DNA from: Marinilactibacillus sp042660675
GTDB lineage: Bacteria > Bacillota > Bacilli > Lactobacillales > Carnobacteriaceae_A
Length of the DNA stretch: 64,000 nt
Reading direction: 5' to 3'
Assembly: GCF_042660675.1 (NCBI RefSeq)
Contig: NZ_JBHSUL010000001.1
Location: 9,320-73,319, forward strand
Positions 1 to 7,955 of this stretch are shown one piece after another. The stretch's first letter is position 1; each line of letters begins with the position of its first letter. The notes beneath the pieces were generated by a model, which worked only from the letters and a program-made list of their open reading frames with translations, had not been told where the DNA came from and did not search any database. The position numbers were made by a program, and so were the translations under genes.

Positions 1-478
1 CTCTATCGTGGCTAACAATCAATGCTGTTCCGTAAAAGTATTGAAGTTCTTCTATCAAGAATCTTCTTCCTTCTGTATCTAAATGAGTCGTCGGTTCATC
101 CAATAAGAGTCCGCCAGTGTAATGAGAGAATAAGTCTACTAACTTTAAACGAGATACTTCTCCTCCACTGTAAAAATCCAAGGAATGGGTAGGTAGCTTT
201 AATTTACCAAGTAACTCAGGATCCGTCATTTCAAAATCGATTCTCGTTCCTTTTTCTATTTGAGCAAAGTACTGGAACTCAATCGATTTTTCGATTTTTC
301 CACTGTCTTGATCTATTTCTCCAGCAATCATTTTCACTAAAGTACTTTTTCCCTGACCATTTTTTCCGATTATTCCAATTTTTTCATTCTCATATACAGT
401 GAGGTGATCAATCGAAACCACCTCTCTGCTGTTGAAACTTTTCATTACATCTTTCATTTCTAAAACTAATTTTTCCAT
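1..478 (-). CDS. ABC-F ribosome-protection ATPase (5' part; gene runs off the window)
   Basis: The N-terminal 159 codons are visible; the rest lies beyond position 1. The translation holds a complete first ABC domain: Walker A GKNGQGKST near residue 40, the signature YSGGE near 105, Walker B LLLDEPTTHLD and the switch SHDR at the window edge. There is no membrane segment. The compact first domain resembles antibiotic-resistance ABC-F proteins of the Msr/Lsa/Vga kind, which displace macrolides, lincosamides or pleuromutilins from the ribosomal exit tunnel and peptidyl transferase centre. The start is the ATG at 478, with AAGGAG at 488-493, nine bases upstream. An RLR-type leader peptide and an intrinsic terminator precede it, as expected for drug-inducible attenuation. 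The exact drug class cannot be read from this half. A housekeeping ABC-F such as EttA or Uup is less likely because of the attenuator. Confidence 0.85.
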   Translation of the reverse strand, partial: MEKLVLEMKDVMKSFNSREVVSIDHLTVYENEKIGIIGKNGQGKSTLVKMIAGEIDQDSGKIEKSIEFQYFAQIEKGTRIDFEMTDPELLGKLKLPTHSLDFYSGGEVSRLKLVDLFSHYTGGLLLDEPTTHLDTEGRRFLIEELQYFYGTALIVSHDR

Positions 479-550
479 AGATAAACACTCCTTTTTAAAG
501 TCGTGTTCTATACTACAGAGGGAGGTCTAACCCCTTACATCAATGTACGC

Positions 551-577
551 AAAAAAAGAGATAGCTCACTACCTCTT
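551..577 (-). terminator. Intrinsic terminator/attenuator in the ABC-F leader
   Basis: Read on the minus strand, a 9-bp stem (arms at 577-569 and 564-556, one G-U pair) with a 4-base loop is followed by a run of seven T. It lies between the leader peptide and the ABC-F start, 73 bases before the ATG. Segment 651-658 can pair either with the end of the leader ORF (675-682) or with 576-582, which overlaps the base of the terminator 5' arm. This gives a possible attenuation switch. The hairpin is seen directly; the switching is inferred. Confidence 0.7.
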
Positions 578-668
578 CAAAGTAACTCTATTTTCCAGAT
601 GGAAGAAAAATGTGCAGACTGCTCCCTTGTATCTGTCGTAAAAAACAGGACCTTGAATTGTTATTTAA

Positions 669-710
669 TTAACGATTCAAAGCCACAGTGCGCAATCTTA
701 TCGAAGCCAT
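669..710 (-). CDS. 13-residue leader peptide with RLR macrolide-arrest motif
   Basis: A short ORF encodes MASIRLRTVALNR and stops at TAA 671-669. A strong Shine-Dalgarno, GGGGAGGG at 725-718, sits seven bases before the ATG, and the promoter lies just upstream at 741-769. Residues 5-7 are Arg-Leu-Arg, the +x+ motif at which macrolide-bound ribosomes stall. The ErmD leader MTHSMRLR is the best-known member of this class. A ribosome held with Leu6 in the P site would cover the start of segment 675-682 and free segment 651-658 to disrupt the terminator. The ORF is well supported by position, SD and motif; drug specificity is inference. Confidence 0.7.
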   Translation of the reverse strand: MASIRLRTVALNR

Positions 711-740
711 TCTTCTTCCCTCCCCGTTATCATTATTTTT

Positions 741-769
741 AGGATAGCAAATTTGATAGCGCTTTTCAA
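741..769 (-). promoter_or_regulatory. SigA-type promoter for leader peptide and ABC-F gene
   Basis: On the minus strand, a -35 box TTGAAA (769-764), a 17-base spacer and a -10 box TATCCT (746-741) predict a transcript start near 734. This is nine bases upstream of the leader peptide Shine-Dalgarno. It gives a leader RNA of roughly 250 bases before the ABC-F start. Confidence 0.65.
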
Positions 770-962
770 CAATACTCTTCTTTATCTATACAGCGGCTAC
801 TATATATTGAGGTAATATTAAAAATATTTCTATTAAATTTCTCAAAAATGTAATAAAAATAACAAACATTCAATGGAAGGCATATAATTTGTATAAAATC
901 TTTATGCTCCTTATACTTGCCATATAACCAAATATTGCAAGTATCAATAGGAGGAATTACAA

Positions 963-1595
963 ATGAATCATTTTATCGAAGGAAGTTATTTAACCATACA
1001 AGAATTAGAAAAAACAGTCGACACTTTGCTTACACAAGGATACGATAAAAAGGATATGACAATCGTTGCTAGTCCTGACACTAAAGAAGGGTTAGATACC
1101 GATATCCCTGTTAGCGTATACGGAGACGATTCGGAAGATGAATCCATGATGGATAAAATCAAAGACCTTTTTTCTAAATCAGACGAAAATCATACAACCG
1201 ATGCTGATCAAAAACTGCTAAGTGATTATAAGACAGAACTCAATAATGGACGCTTGATCTTATTAGTAGAAGAGAATGAAAATGCAATTCACGAAACTTC
1301 TAATGAAATAAATACAACTAATCCATCAGATGCTCCAGTTGTAGATACAGTCAACCAAGGTGCTGATATTGTGGTAGACGAAGACGATCACGCTTCTCCA
1401 AACCATTCCATTACACCTGCGGATCATCCGGATATTGATCCAACCGATCCCGCTCATAACGCTGGAACGAGCAGCAACCCTAAAGCTGATACTCGTCCGG
1501 ATCATGGAAATCCGAGTCAAGATCATATATCTGTTAAGCCAGGTGAAGCTTCAGGAGACTCTTCCGTAGAGGATCCTAATCATTCTAGCCGCTAA
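963..1595 (+). CDS. YflT-domain general stress protein (GSP17M family), acidic tail
   Basis: Residues 1 to about 95 match the YflT / general stress protein 17M domain: an opening FIEGSYLTIQELEKTVDTLLTQGYDKKDMTIV and the later NNGRLILLVEE strand. Residues 100-210 form a low-complexity tail rich in Asp, Pro, His, Ser and Thr that looks disordered. There is no signal peptide or membrane segment, so it should be cytosolic. The family is stress-induced, but its biochemical role is unknown. The start follows AGGAGG with an eight-base gap. The next gene encodes a paralogue with the same N-terminal domain. No clear SigB promoter could be recognised upstream. Confidence 0.75.
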   Translation: MNHFIEGSYLTIQELEKTVDTLLTQGYDKKDMTIVASPDTKEGLDTDIPVSVYGDDSEDESMMDKIKDLFSKSDENHTTDADQKLLSDYKTELNNGRLILLVEENENAIHETSNEINTTNPSDAPVVDTVNQGADIVVDEDDHASPNHSITPADHPDIDPTDPAHNAGTSSNPKADTRPDHGNPSQDHISVKPGEASGDSSVEDPNHSSR

Positions 1596-1735
1596 TCACT
1601 AACGATTTTCATAGAATTTATGACAGAGATCAAGCTACAAGCGTTTTATTTGAATCTATTCAGCCTAACTCATATACTGATGGCGTACTCAAATTAATCA
1701 TACATTTATATAAAATTAATAGGAGGAAACATATC

Positions 1736-2680
1736 ATGACCAAATACGTTCAAGGAACTTACGTAACAGCAGAAGAAGCAAATACAGCAGTAGATTCACT
1801 GATTGCTCAAGGATATGACAGCAGTGATATCACTTTAGTTTCTAATGGTACTACGAATAGTAACTTATCGACAAATGTCCATTCTAAAGTATATGGTAAA
1901 AGTGATACAGAAGATGAGTCTTTCATGGACAAAGTAAAAGATATGTTCACCGGTGAAGCAAACGATTCCTCAAATAATACGACAGACTCTGAAAATGATG
2001 TTCTAAATCGTTACACTGATGAGATCAATAATGGTCGAATCGTCATTTTAGTAGAAGAAAACCCAAATGTGGATAGAGTATCAGACGATGCTTCTGTTGA
2101 ACCAGTTGGGGATACTACTGTAGATCCAGCTATGGATAGTACAGATGTTATTGTTGGATCAACAACTGATCCAGCAGTCGATCCTACTGTAGATCCAACG
2201 CTTGACACAACAAATGAAGCAGCTTTGAATTCAGTAGATCGCGAACCTGAAGTGGATGCTACAAATACTGACTCAAGTAAAGAAAAAATTCAACTTCAAG
2301 AAGAACAAGTGGATGTTGATACTAACGAAGTACAAACTGGCGAAGTACATGTTCAGAAAAACGTAACGGAAGATACAAAAACGATTGAAGTTCCCGTTAA
2401 ACATGAAGAAGTTACTGTTGAAAAACATGCTGTCACAGATGGTAGACCCGCAGAAAACACTTTAGATGATAACGAAGAAGTTTCAATTCCAGTTACTGAA
2501 GAACAAATTGAAGTCACTAAACGTCCCGTCGTTACAGACGAAGTCGTCATCAATAAAGAAACAAAAGAAGATACCGAACAAGTATCTGAAACTGTTCGTA
2601 AAGAAGATGTCGATATCAACACAGATGGAAATGTTGATGTTGAAGGCGAAAAAAATGACGGATTTAACAACCGTCCATAA
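1736..2680 (+). CDS. YflT-domain protein fused to a YsnF/AvaK (DUF2382) stress domain
   Basis: Residues 1 to about 100 are a YflT/GSP17M domain very like that of the preceding gene (YVQGTYVTAEEANTAVDSLIAQGYDSSDITLV). A Val-Asp-Pro-Thr low-complexity linker follows at about 120-175. Residues 180-300 form a DUF2382/YsnF-like region with repeating charged strands such as VHVQKNVTEDTKTIEVPVKHEEVTVEK and VSIPVTEEQIEVTKRPVV. The protein is highly acidic with no membrane segment. The domain pairing is common in Gram-positive general stress proteins; no enzymatic role is known. The start follows TAGGAGGAAACATATC, and a terminator lies directly downstream. Confidence 0.75.
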   Translation: MTKYVQGTYVTAEEANTAVDSLIAQGYDSSDITLVSNGTTNSNLSTNVHSKVYGKSDTEDESFMDKVKDMFTGEANDSSNNTTDSENDVLNRYTDEINNGRIVILVEENPNVDRVSDDASVEPVGDTTVDPAMDSTDVIVGSTTDPAVDPTVDPTLDTTNEAALNSVDREPEVDATNTDSSKEKIQLQEEQVDVDTNEVQTGEVHVQKNVTEDTKTIEVPVKHEEVTVEKHAVTDGRPAENTLDDNEEVSIPVTEEQIEVTKRPVVTDEVVINKETKEDTEQVSETVRKEDVDINTDGNVDVEGEKNDGFNNRP

Positions 2681-2694
2681 GACAATTAATTTTG

Positions 2695-2728
2695 ACTGAA
2701 GCAGTATTTTTACTGCTTCAGTTTTTTT
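2695..2728 (+). terminator. Terminator after the stress-protein pair
   Basis: A perfect 12-bp stem (2695-2706 with 2711-2722) and a TTTT loop are followed by seven T. It starts 14 bases after the stop of the DUF2382 gene. Confidence 0.85.
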
Positions 2729-2745
2729 ACATATTTTGAAAACAG

Positions 2746-2785
2746 AAAAAAGGAAGGAGACTTGAATCCGTCTCCTTCCTTTTTT
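2746..2785. terminator. Bidirectional terminator, mainly for the monooxygenase gene
   Basis: An 11-bp stem (2751-2761 with 2770-2780) has an A-run on its left and a T-run on its right, so it can work on both strands. It lies just past the end of the minus-strand monooxygenase gene. Confidence 0.8.
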
Positions 2786-2798
2786 AACTCTAATTCTT

Positions 2799-3794
2799 TT
2801 AAAGCATTTCCTTAGCTAACAATCGGTACGCATTTAATCTTTGTTCTTGAGAATGTGCAATACTGCAGATCATTGCTTCTTGGAATCCATATTCTTCTGC
2901 ATCCTGACGTAACTTATCTGCTACTTCTTTTGCTGTTCCGACCAGATGAATCTGACGATTCGTTTGAATGCCAACTTTTTCTTCTTCAGACAATTGATAA
3001 TTTTTCGCCTCTTCAGGTGACATTAACTGTTCCATTCTACCTTGAGCTAAGTGAATGCGCGCAATGTCTTGAGGTTTTGCCTGATATTCTGCTTCTTCTT
3101 TTGTTTCAGCTACCGTCACTAGATAGGCTACATTGATTTCAGGTTTTTCCATAAAAGCAGAAGGTTTGAAATGATATCTGTATAACTCAAAGATTTCTTT
3201 ACGCATGGATCCAAGCATAAAGAATTGAGCAAATGAATACCCCATACCTCTACGACCTGCTTCAATCGCACTGTTCCCACTAGATCCAAGTAACCATGAC
3301 TCTGGCAATACAACCTTTTGAGGAGTCGCAATTGTGTGTTTATATAATAACTCTTCGGGTACTTCATCGTTTATTAATGTCAACGTCGTATCCAGTTTTT
3401 CATATAAATGATCAAAATCTGGATTATTTCCTTGAGATAAGGCGTAAATGGATCGCTGATCTCCACCTGGTGCACGGCCTACACCGAAATCAATTCTGCC
3501 TGGTGCAAGTGCGCTCAAGGTTTTAAATACTTCTGCCATCTTTAAAGGTGAATAATGCATAATCATCGTTCCACCAGTACCTAAGCGGATACGGTTTGTT
3601 TTCGCTGCGATGTAAGCCGTGATGATTTCTGGTGCTGAACTTGCAAATGCATCACTTCCATGGTGTTCTGCAAGCCACATACGGTCATAGCCTAGTTCTT
3701 CCGCCACTTGTGCGAGTTCAACAGCATACTCTAACGCGTTTTGTGGCATTTTCCCACCGGTAATCGGTGCCTGGTCCAATACACTTAATCTCAT
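2799..3794 (-). CDS. LLM-class flavin-dependent oxidoreductase (luciferase-like)
   Basis: The translation of about 331 residues opens with LSVLDQAPI and contains YDRMWLAEHHG near residue 45 and IRLGTGGTMIMHYSPLKMAEVFKTL near 80-105. It also has PGRIDFGVGRAPGGD and ESWLLGSSGNSA, all hallmarks of the bacterial luciferase-like monooxygenase family. These TIM-barrel enzymes use reduced flavin (FMNH2 or F420) to oxidise small organic substrates; the substrate here is unknown. The ATG at 3794 is chosen because family members begin MxLSVLDQ, though an upstream TTG at 3806 is also in frame and close to AGAGAGG. It stands alone between terminators. Confidence 0.8.
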   Translation of the reverse strand: MRLSVLDQAPITGGKMPQNALEYAVELAQVAEELGYDRMWLAEHHGSDAFASSAPEIITAYIAAKTNRIRLGTGGTMIMHYSPLKMAEVFKTLSALAPGRIDFGVGRAPGGDQRSIYALSQGNNPDFDHLYEKLDTTLTLINDEVPEELLYKHTIATPQKVVLPESWLLGSSGNSAIEAGRRGMGYSFAQFFMLGSMRKEIFELYRYHFKPSAFMEKPEINVAYLVTVAETKEEAEYQAKPQDIARIHLAQGRMEQLMSPEEAKNYQLSEEEKVGIQTNRQIHLVGTAKEVADKLRQDAEEYGFQEAMICSIAHSQEQRLNAYRLLAKEML

Positions 3795-3908
3795 TCTTTT
3801 AAACAACCTCTCTTTTTACTTACTTTTAGTATACCATCAAATGAAGAATCATTCATTGGGGACGGATTAAAACACCGTAAGCAAATCGAGCGGTTAGAAA
3901 AAATATAG

Positions 3909-4307
3909 TTATTCAGCCACTAACTGTTCATGATCTATGACAAATTTACTTTCTGGCAAATAGTACAATCTGTAATACTCACCCTCTTCTGGCTTTAATG
4001 CCCATGGATCCCTCTGGTATTCAATACCCTCTATTAAAAATCCAAACGTATCCCCTTGAAAGTAGACAGTATCTATCGTACCTTCTACAATTTTTGTCTT
4101 TTTATTTAATGCATTTGGAATGTCTTTGTATAATGGAAGGGTATAGTTGAAAATCAGGAAAAGTACTAATGGCGTCAATACCCCAAGAAAGATCAACCAC
4201 TTTCTTGAAATTAGTTTCCTTCTCATTAGTATTGTCATATATCCTATTCTTAAAAAGACAACTATCATCAGTGTTTGAAAAAAGACTACTCCATAATAGT
4301 AACGCAT
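3909..4307 (-). CDS. Small membrane protein of unknown function
   Basis: This 132-residue protein has two predicted membrane helices, at about residues 5-25 (VVFFQTLMIVVFLRIGYMTIL) and 38-58 (WLIFLGVLTPLVLFLIFNYTL). An extracytoplasmic tail of about 75 residues follows (IVEGTIDTVYFQGDTFGFLIEGIEYQRDP), beta-rich by appearance. The start ATG follows AGGAG with a seven-base gap. I recognise no family. The neighbours do not suggest a partner. Confidence 0.6.
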   Translation of the reverse strand: MRYYYGVVFFQTLMIVVFLRIGYMTILMRRKLISRKWLIFLGVLTPLVLFLIFNYTLPLYKDIPNALNKKTKIVEGTIDTVYFQGDTFGFLIEGIEYQRDPWALKPEEGEYYRLYYLPESKFVIDHEQLVAE

Positions 4308-4413
4308 AATACGACTCCTGACTTTAATATTAAACTATTACTCGCCTATAAACTTTTCCTCACTTAAACTAGGCCATACACTCTTTACAAGTCCACAGCC
4401 TAGTGAAGTATTT

Positions 4414-5160
4414 TTAATGTTCTGGACTCATTTTATCTACAAAGTAGGCTGTGATCATTTCCATTGTGGGTACTTTGACAAGATGTTTTTCGTCCTCATC
4501 TACAAACGTTAGATTCGCATCTGGATTTTCAGCAACAAATTCTGCTGCGTCACTATAAGGCACAATCTTATCTTCTATCCCGTGCCAGAACAGCATGGGT
4601 CTACCGGCTAACGTTTCGGGTCTCAAAGACAAATCATAATAGGGAATCCATGCTAGTAAAGTTTTATAATCTTCAGGTACATATCTACCCGATTCCGTTG
4701 CTCGTTCGTAAATCCGTTCACGGTAATACACCGGTTTCGGTGACCCCATTACGCAGGCAGCCGTTTTGATCTCCGGGTGATTCGTCATTAATGCACATGT
4801 CGTAATCCCCCCCATAGAAACACCACCAACCCCGATTCGATCATCTGCTAATCCTAGTTTTTTGAAATGATTAACCAGAGATCCAAATTCAAAAAGATTT
4901 GCTTGAATACTTTGCCAGAAAGTCAGTGAAGGAACTTGAATGATGGGCTGTTTCCGCTCTCCATGATTGGCCGCATCAGGCAATAATACTCTAAACCCCG
5001 CTTCTGCTAATTTACGTCCTTGTGTTAGGACCAGTTCCTTAGATGACTGCCATCCATGATAGTAAATGATTAATGGTCGTAATTGGTTTCTTTTTTCTCT
5101 TTCTACCACTTCAAGTATTGGGATATTTCCGATACGTCTTTTTCTGATCATCAATTTCAT
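4414..5160 (-). CDS. Alpha/beta hydrolase, YitV-like esterase
   Basis: This 248-residue cytosolic alpha/beta hydrolase has the nucleophile elbow GVSMGG with Ser115, an oxyanion strand LIIYYHGW near 30-36, a probable acid Asp in GIEDKIVP near 197 and a probable His in EKHLVKVP near 228. It resembles the YitV/YjfP group of small-ester hydrolases; the natural substrate is unknown. The start follows GAGGTGGAAGAAT. It lies alone on the minus strand, divergent from the betaine-binding lipoprotein gene. Confidence 0.75.
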   Translation of the reverse strand: MKLMIRKRRIGNIPILEVVEREKRNQLRPLIIYYHGWQSSKELVLTQGRKLAEAGFRVLLPDAANHGERKQPIIQVPSLTFWQSIQANLFEFGSLVNHFKKLGLADDRIGVGGVSMGGITTCALMTNHPEIKTAACVMGSPKPVYYRERIYERATESGRYVPEDYKTLLAWIPYYDLSLRPETLAGRPMLFWHGIEDKIVPYSDAAEFVAENPDANLTFVDEDEKHLVKVPTMEMITAYFVDKMSPEH

Positions 5161-5422
5161 ATTCTTCCACCTCGGTTATAAGAATACAGTAAACAATTGC
5201 CTTAGAACAGTTTAGCGTTCTAAAATCCCTAGTTTTTTTCATACTTGTATGAGAAACTCCTCACTCTGACTGAAATCCATAGAATATGTTTTGATGTAGG
5301 TAATCATTTATGATAGGCTAGTAAAATCTGTGTACCTACTCATCAGATGTACGATAAAAAAGCGACTTTCCTGAGGATTTAACGTCCTTGGTTTAATGAA
5401 GCACAACTCACTGGAGGAAACG

Positions 5423-6316
5423 ATGAAAAAAGCATCATTCAAGTTTCTCTCTCTTACGGCCCTTTCCTTACTTATAGCTGCCTGTGGAGATAGAAAACCC
5501 CGAGAAGAAATGAATCTTGGAGAACAAATGGACTTTACGATTACTGGCATGGAACCTGGATCCGGTATCGCTGAAACATCTCGAAAAGCACTAGCAGCAT
5601 ACGACAACTTAGAGGGCTGGGAAATTCATGAAAGCTCAACTGCAGGTATGCTCATTGCACTCGATCAGGCTACGAAACGCAAGGAGCCTGTAATTATTAC
5701 GGGATGGGCACCACATTTTATATTTGAGACTTATGATATTAAGTTTTTAGAAGATCCCAAAAATGTATTAGGAGATGCCGAGGATATCCATACAATGGCA
5801 CGCCTTGGTTTAAAAGAAGACAAACCAGAAGCTTATGCGTTTTTGGAAAAATTTAACTGGACCGTTGAAGATATGCAGGCTGTTATGGTCGATGCAATCG
5901 ATGTTGAGTTTGAAGAAGCATCTGAAACTTGGATTGAAGAGAATCGAGATATGGTGGAAAGTTGGACTGAAGGAATCGACCATGTAGATGGAGAGTCTTT
6001 TGATCTTGTCTCTTTCCCTTGGGATACAGAGCGTGCTTCCAGTCATGTTGTCGAAGCTGTTTTGGAAGAATTAGGTTATAAGGTTACGACGACTAATGTT
6101 GATCCAGCAATCATGTTCAAAGCGCTCGCTGCTGGTGAAACGGATGCGACTGTTGCAGTCTGGTTACCGACGACTCAAGCGCCTTTGATTAAAGAGTATG
6201 CTGGTCAAATGGACGATTTGGGTGTTAATCTTCATGGTACTCAAGTTGGCTACATCGTTCCTTCTTATATGGAAATCGATTCTATTGAAGATCTGCCCAC
6301 TTATCTGGAACAATAA
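5423..6316 (+). CDS. Glycine betaine-type ABC substrate-binding lipoprotein (OpuAC), orphan, circularly permuted order
   Basis: The 297-residue protein starts with a lipoprotein signal, LSLLIAACGD, with Cys as the lipid site. The rest is an OpuAC-type domain. Trp residues in TGWAPHF, SFPWDTE and AVWLPTTQ are candidates for the aromatic cage around a trimethylammonium ligand. The half with TGWAPHF...LEDPKN comes first and the half with WDTERASSHVVEAVLEELG...DSIEDL comes second, the reverse of Bacillus subtilis OpuAC. This circular permutation (domain dislocation) is known within the family. No ATPase or permease gene is adjacent, so it must serve a transporter encoded elsewhere or act as a sensor. 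The start is set by CTGGAGGAAACG before ATG 5423 rather than the upstream in-frame ATG at 5396. Confidence 0.85.
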   Translation: MKKASFKFLSLTALSLLIAACGDRKPREEMNLGEQMDFTITGMEPGSGIAETSRKALAAYDNLEGWEIHESSTAGMLIALDQATKRKEPVIITGWAPHFIFETYDIKFLEDPKNVLGDAEDIHTMARLGLKEDKPEAYAFLEKFNWTVEDMQAVMVDAIDVEFEEASETWIEENRDMVESWTEGIDHVDGESFDLVSFPWDTERASSHVVEAVLEELGYKVTTTNVDPAIMFKALAAGETDATVAVWLPTTQAPLIKEYAGQMDDLGVNLHGTQVGYIVPSYMEIDSIEDLPTYLEQ

Positions 6317-6479
6317 TTTAACTAAATTGAAAGGTCTAGTGAACAAATTCACTGGGCCTTTTTTGTATGACATTTTAAGGTTCTGTCTTAAATCCATGTA
6401 CACAATTTAATTTCACAAGGTCTTTGGGTTGGTTTTCAGGATAGATTTTTACATAATAGTATTAAGGAGCTGATTTTAA

Positions 6480-7883
6480 GTGAAAGAACAGACACTTTAC
6501 TATAATGGAGATTGGCAAAAAGCTCAATCAACCGATTATACAGAAGTTATCAACCCAACAACAGAAGAAACGATTGGAAAAGTCGTTAACGCTAACCAAA
6601 AAGATGTTAATTTGGCTGTTACTTCAGCTAAATTCGCGTTCAAAGAATGGAATCAGACGGATCCTGAAGTTAGAGCAGATTATGTAGAAAAATTGTTAAA
6701 TGGTATAAAAGAACGTAAAGAAGATCTTATGGATATTATGATCAAGGAACTGGGTACTTCTCATATTTTTGCTGATAACACTCAAGTCGGCTTAGCGGTC
6801 AAAGAGATGGAAGCAACGATTGAAGAAATCAGACATTATGATTTTGAAGAAAATGTAGACAACGCGACTGTCATCAAAGAAGGTTTTGGTGTTGTAGCTT
6901 GTATCACACCCTGGAATTTTCCATTAAACCAAATTCAAAGAAAAATCACCCCTGCTTTACTTGCAGGAAATACAGTCGTCGTGAAGCCAGCGAACTTGAC
7001 ACCATTCACTGCATTGCTTTTGGCGGAAATCGCACATGAAGTCGGTTTTCCTAAAGGTGTATTCAACATAATAACAGGGACCGGTAGCGACACAGGAGAT
7101 TATCTTACTGGTCATCCAGATGTATCTGTCATCTCATTTACTGGATCAACTAAGGTTGGATCGAGCTTGTACGAAAAAGCCAAAACGACTATCAAGAAAT
7201 TGGTACTCGAATTAGGCGGTAAATCCCCGATGGTCTATCTTAAAGGCGGAGATCTGGAACTGGCTGTTAAAAATGCAGCGGACACTGTACTGCATAACCA
7301 AGGTCAAACGTGTTCTGCATTGACACGATTTTTTGTACCCAAAGATGAACTTGAACGTACAAAAGAAGTGATCAAAAACTATTACAAAGATATTAAAATT
7401 GGAGACCCTACAGAAGAAGACACCCTTGTCGGGCCGTTAGTTTCAGAAGGTCAAATGGAAACCGTACTGGATTATATTGAAAAAGGTAAAAAAGAAGGCG
7501 CAGAAGTCTTAATTGGCGGAAACAAAATAGACCGTAAAGGGTATTATGTTGAGCCAACGGTCTTTGTCAATGTAACCAACGATATGACGATCGCTCAAGA
7601 AGAAATCTTTGGCCCCGTACTCGTTGTTATCACTTATGAATCCGTTGAAGAAGCGATTGAGCTTGCCAACGATTCTATCTACGGATTATCTGGTGGTGTG
7701 GTTGGACCCGAAGAGGAAGCTGTTAAAGTCGCTCGTCAATTGCGCACTGGTAATATCGCAATTAACGACGCAGCGCGTTCACCTAAAGCGCCATTTGGTG
7801 GTTACAAGCAATCTGGTTTCGGTCGAGAAAACGGCCTATACGGTGTTGAAGACTACTTTGAAATTAAAGCAATTTTTAGATAA
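6480..7883 (+). CDS. NAD(P)-dependent aldehyde dehydrogenase
   Basis: This 467-residue class I-like aldehyde dehydrogenase has the motifs ITPWNFPLNQ, VVVKPANLTPF, SFTGSTKVG, the general base Glu in LELGGKSP (near 245), the nucleophile Cys in GQTCSA (near 280) and EEIFGPVL. Such enzymes oxidise aldehydes to acids with NAD(P). The start is GTG at 6480, served by AAGGAG about ten bases upstream. It lies downstream of a betaine-binding lipoprotein gene, so betaine aldehyde is one conceivable substrate. The motifs do not decide this, and a generic or succinate-semialdehyde role is equally possible. Confidence 0.85.
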   Translation: MKEQTLYYNGDWQKAQSTDYTEVINPTTEETIGKVVNANQKDVNLAVTSAKFAFKEWNQTDPEVRADYVEKLLNGIKERKEDLMDIMIKELGTSHIFADNTQVGLAVKEMEATIEEIRHYDFEENVDNATVIKEGFGVVACITPWNFPLNQIQRKITPALLAGNTVVVKPANLTPFTALLLAEIAHEVGFPKGVFNIITGTGSDTGDYLTGHPDVSVISFTGSTKVGSSLYEKAKTTIKKLVLELGGKSPMVYLKGGDLELAVKNAADTVLHNQGQTCSALTRFFVPKDELERTKEVIKNYYKDIKIGDPTEEDTLVGPLVSEGQMETVLDYIEKGKKEGAEVLIGGNKIDRKGYYVEPTVFVNVTNDMTIAQEEIFGPVLVVITYESVEEAIELANDSIYGLSGGVVGPEEEAVKVARQLRTGNIAINDAARSPKAPFGGYKQSGFGRENGLYGVEDYFEIKAIFR

Positions 7884-7904
7884 AACCTGATTTATTTTAA
7901 AAGG

Positions 7905-7942
7905 ACCCGAGCTGTGTGAAATGCACATAGCTCGGGTTCTTC
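7905..7942. terminator. Bidirectional terminator between aldehyde dehydrogenase and amine oxidase genes
   Basis: A 9-bp G+C-rich stem (7905-7913 with 7929-7937), extended inward by GTG/CAC pairing, is followed by TTCTTCTATT. The two convergent genes end on either side. Confidence 0.7.
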
Positions 7943-7955
7943 TATTATATATTCA

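Noticed and set aside
503..742. Plus-strand ORF of 79 codons overlapping the ABC-F leader
   Set aside because: No ribosome site, and it lies opposite the promoter, leader peptide and attenuator that have better support.
2110..2205. Direct repeats of GAT-CCA-ACT type as a possible repeat array
   Set aside because: They encode an in-frame Val-Asp-Pro-Thr linker and lack spacer/repeat regularity of CRISPR.
2353..2685. Minus-strand 110-codon Ser/Thr-rich ORF
   Set aside because: Mirror image of the charged repeats of the DUF2382 protein.
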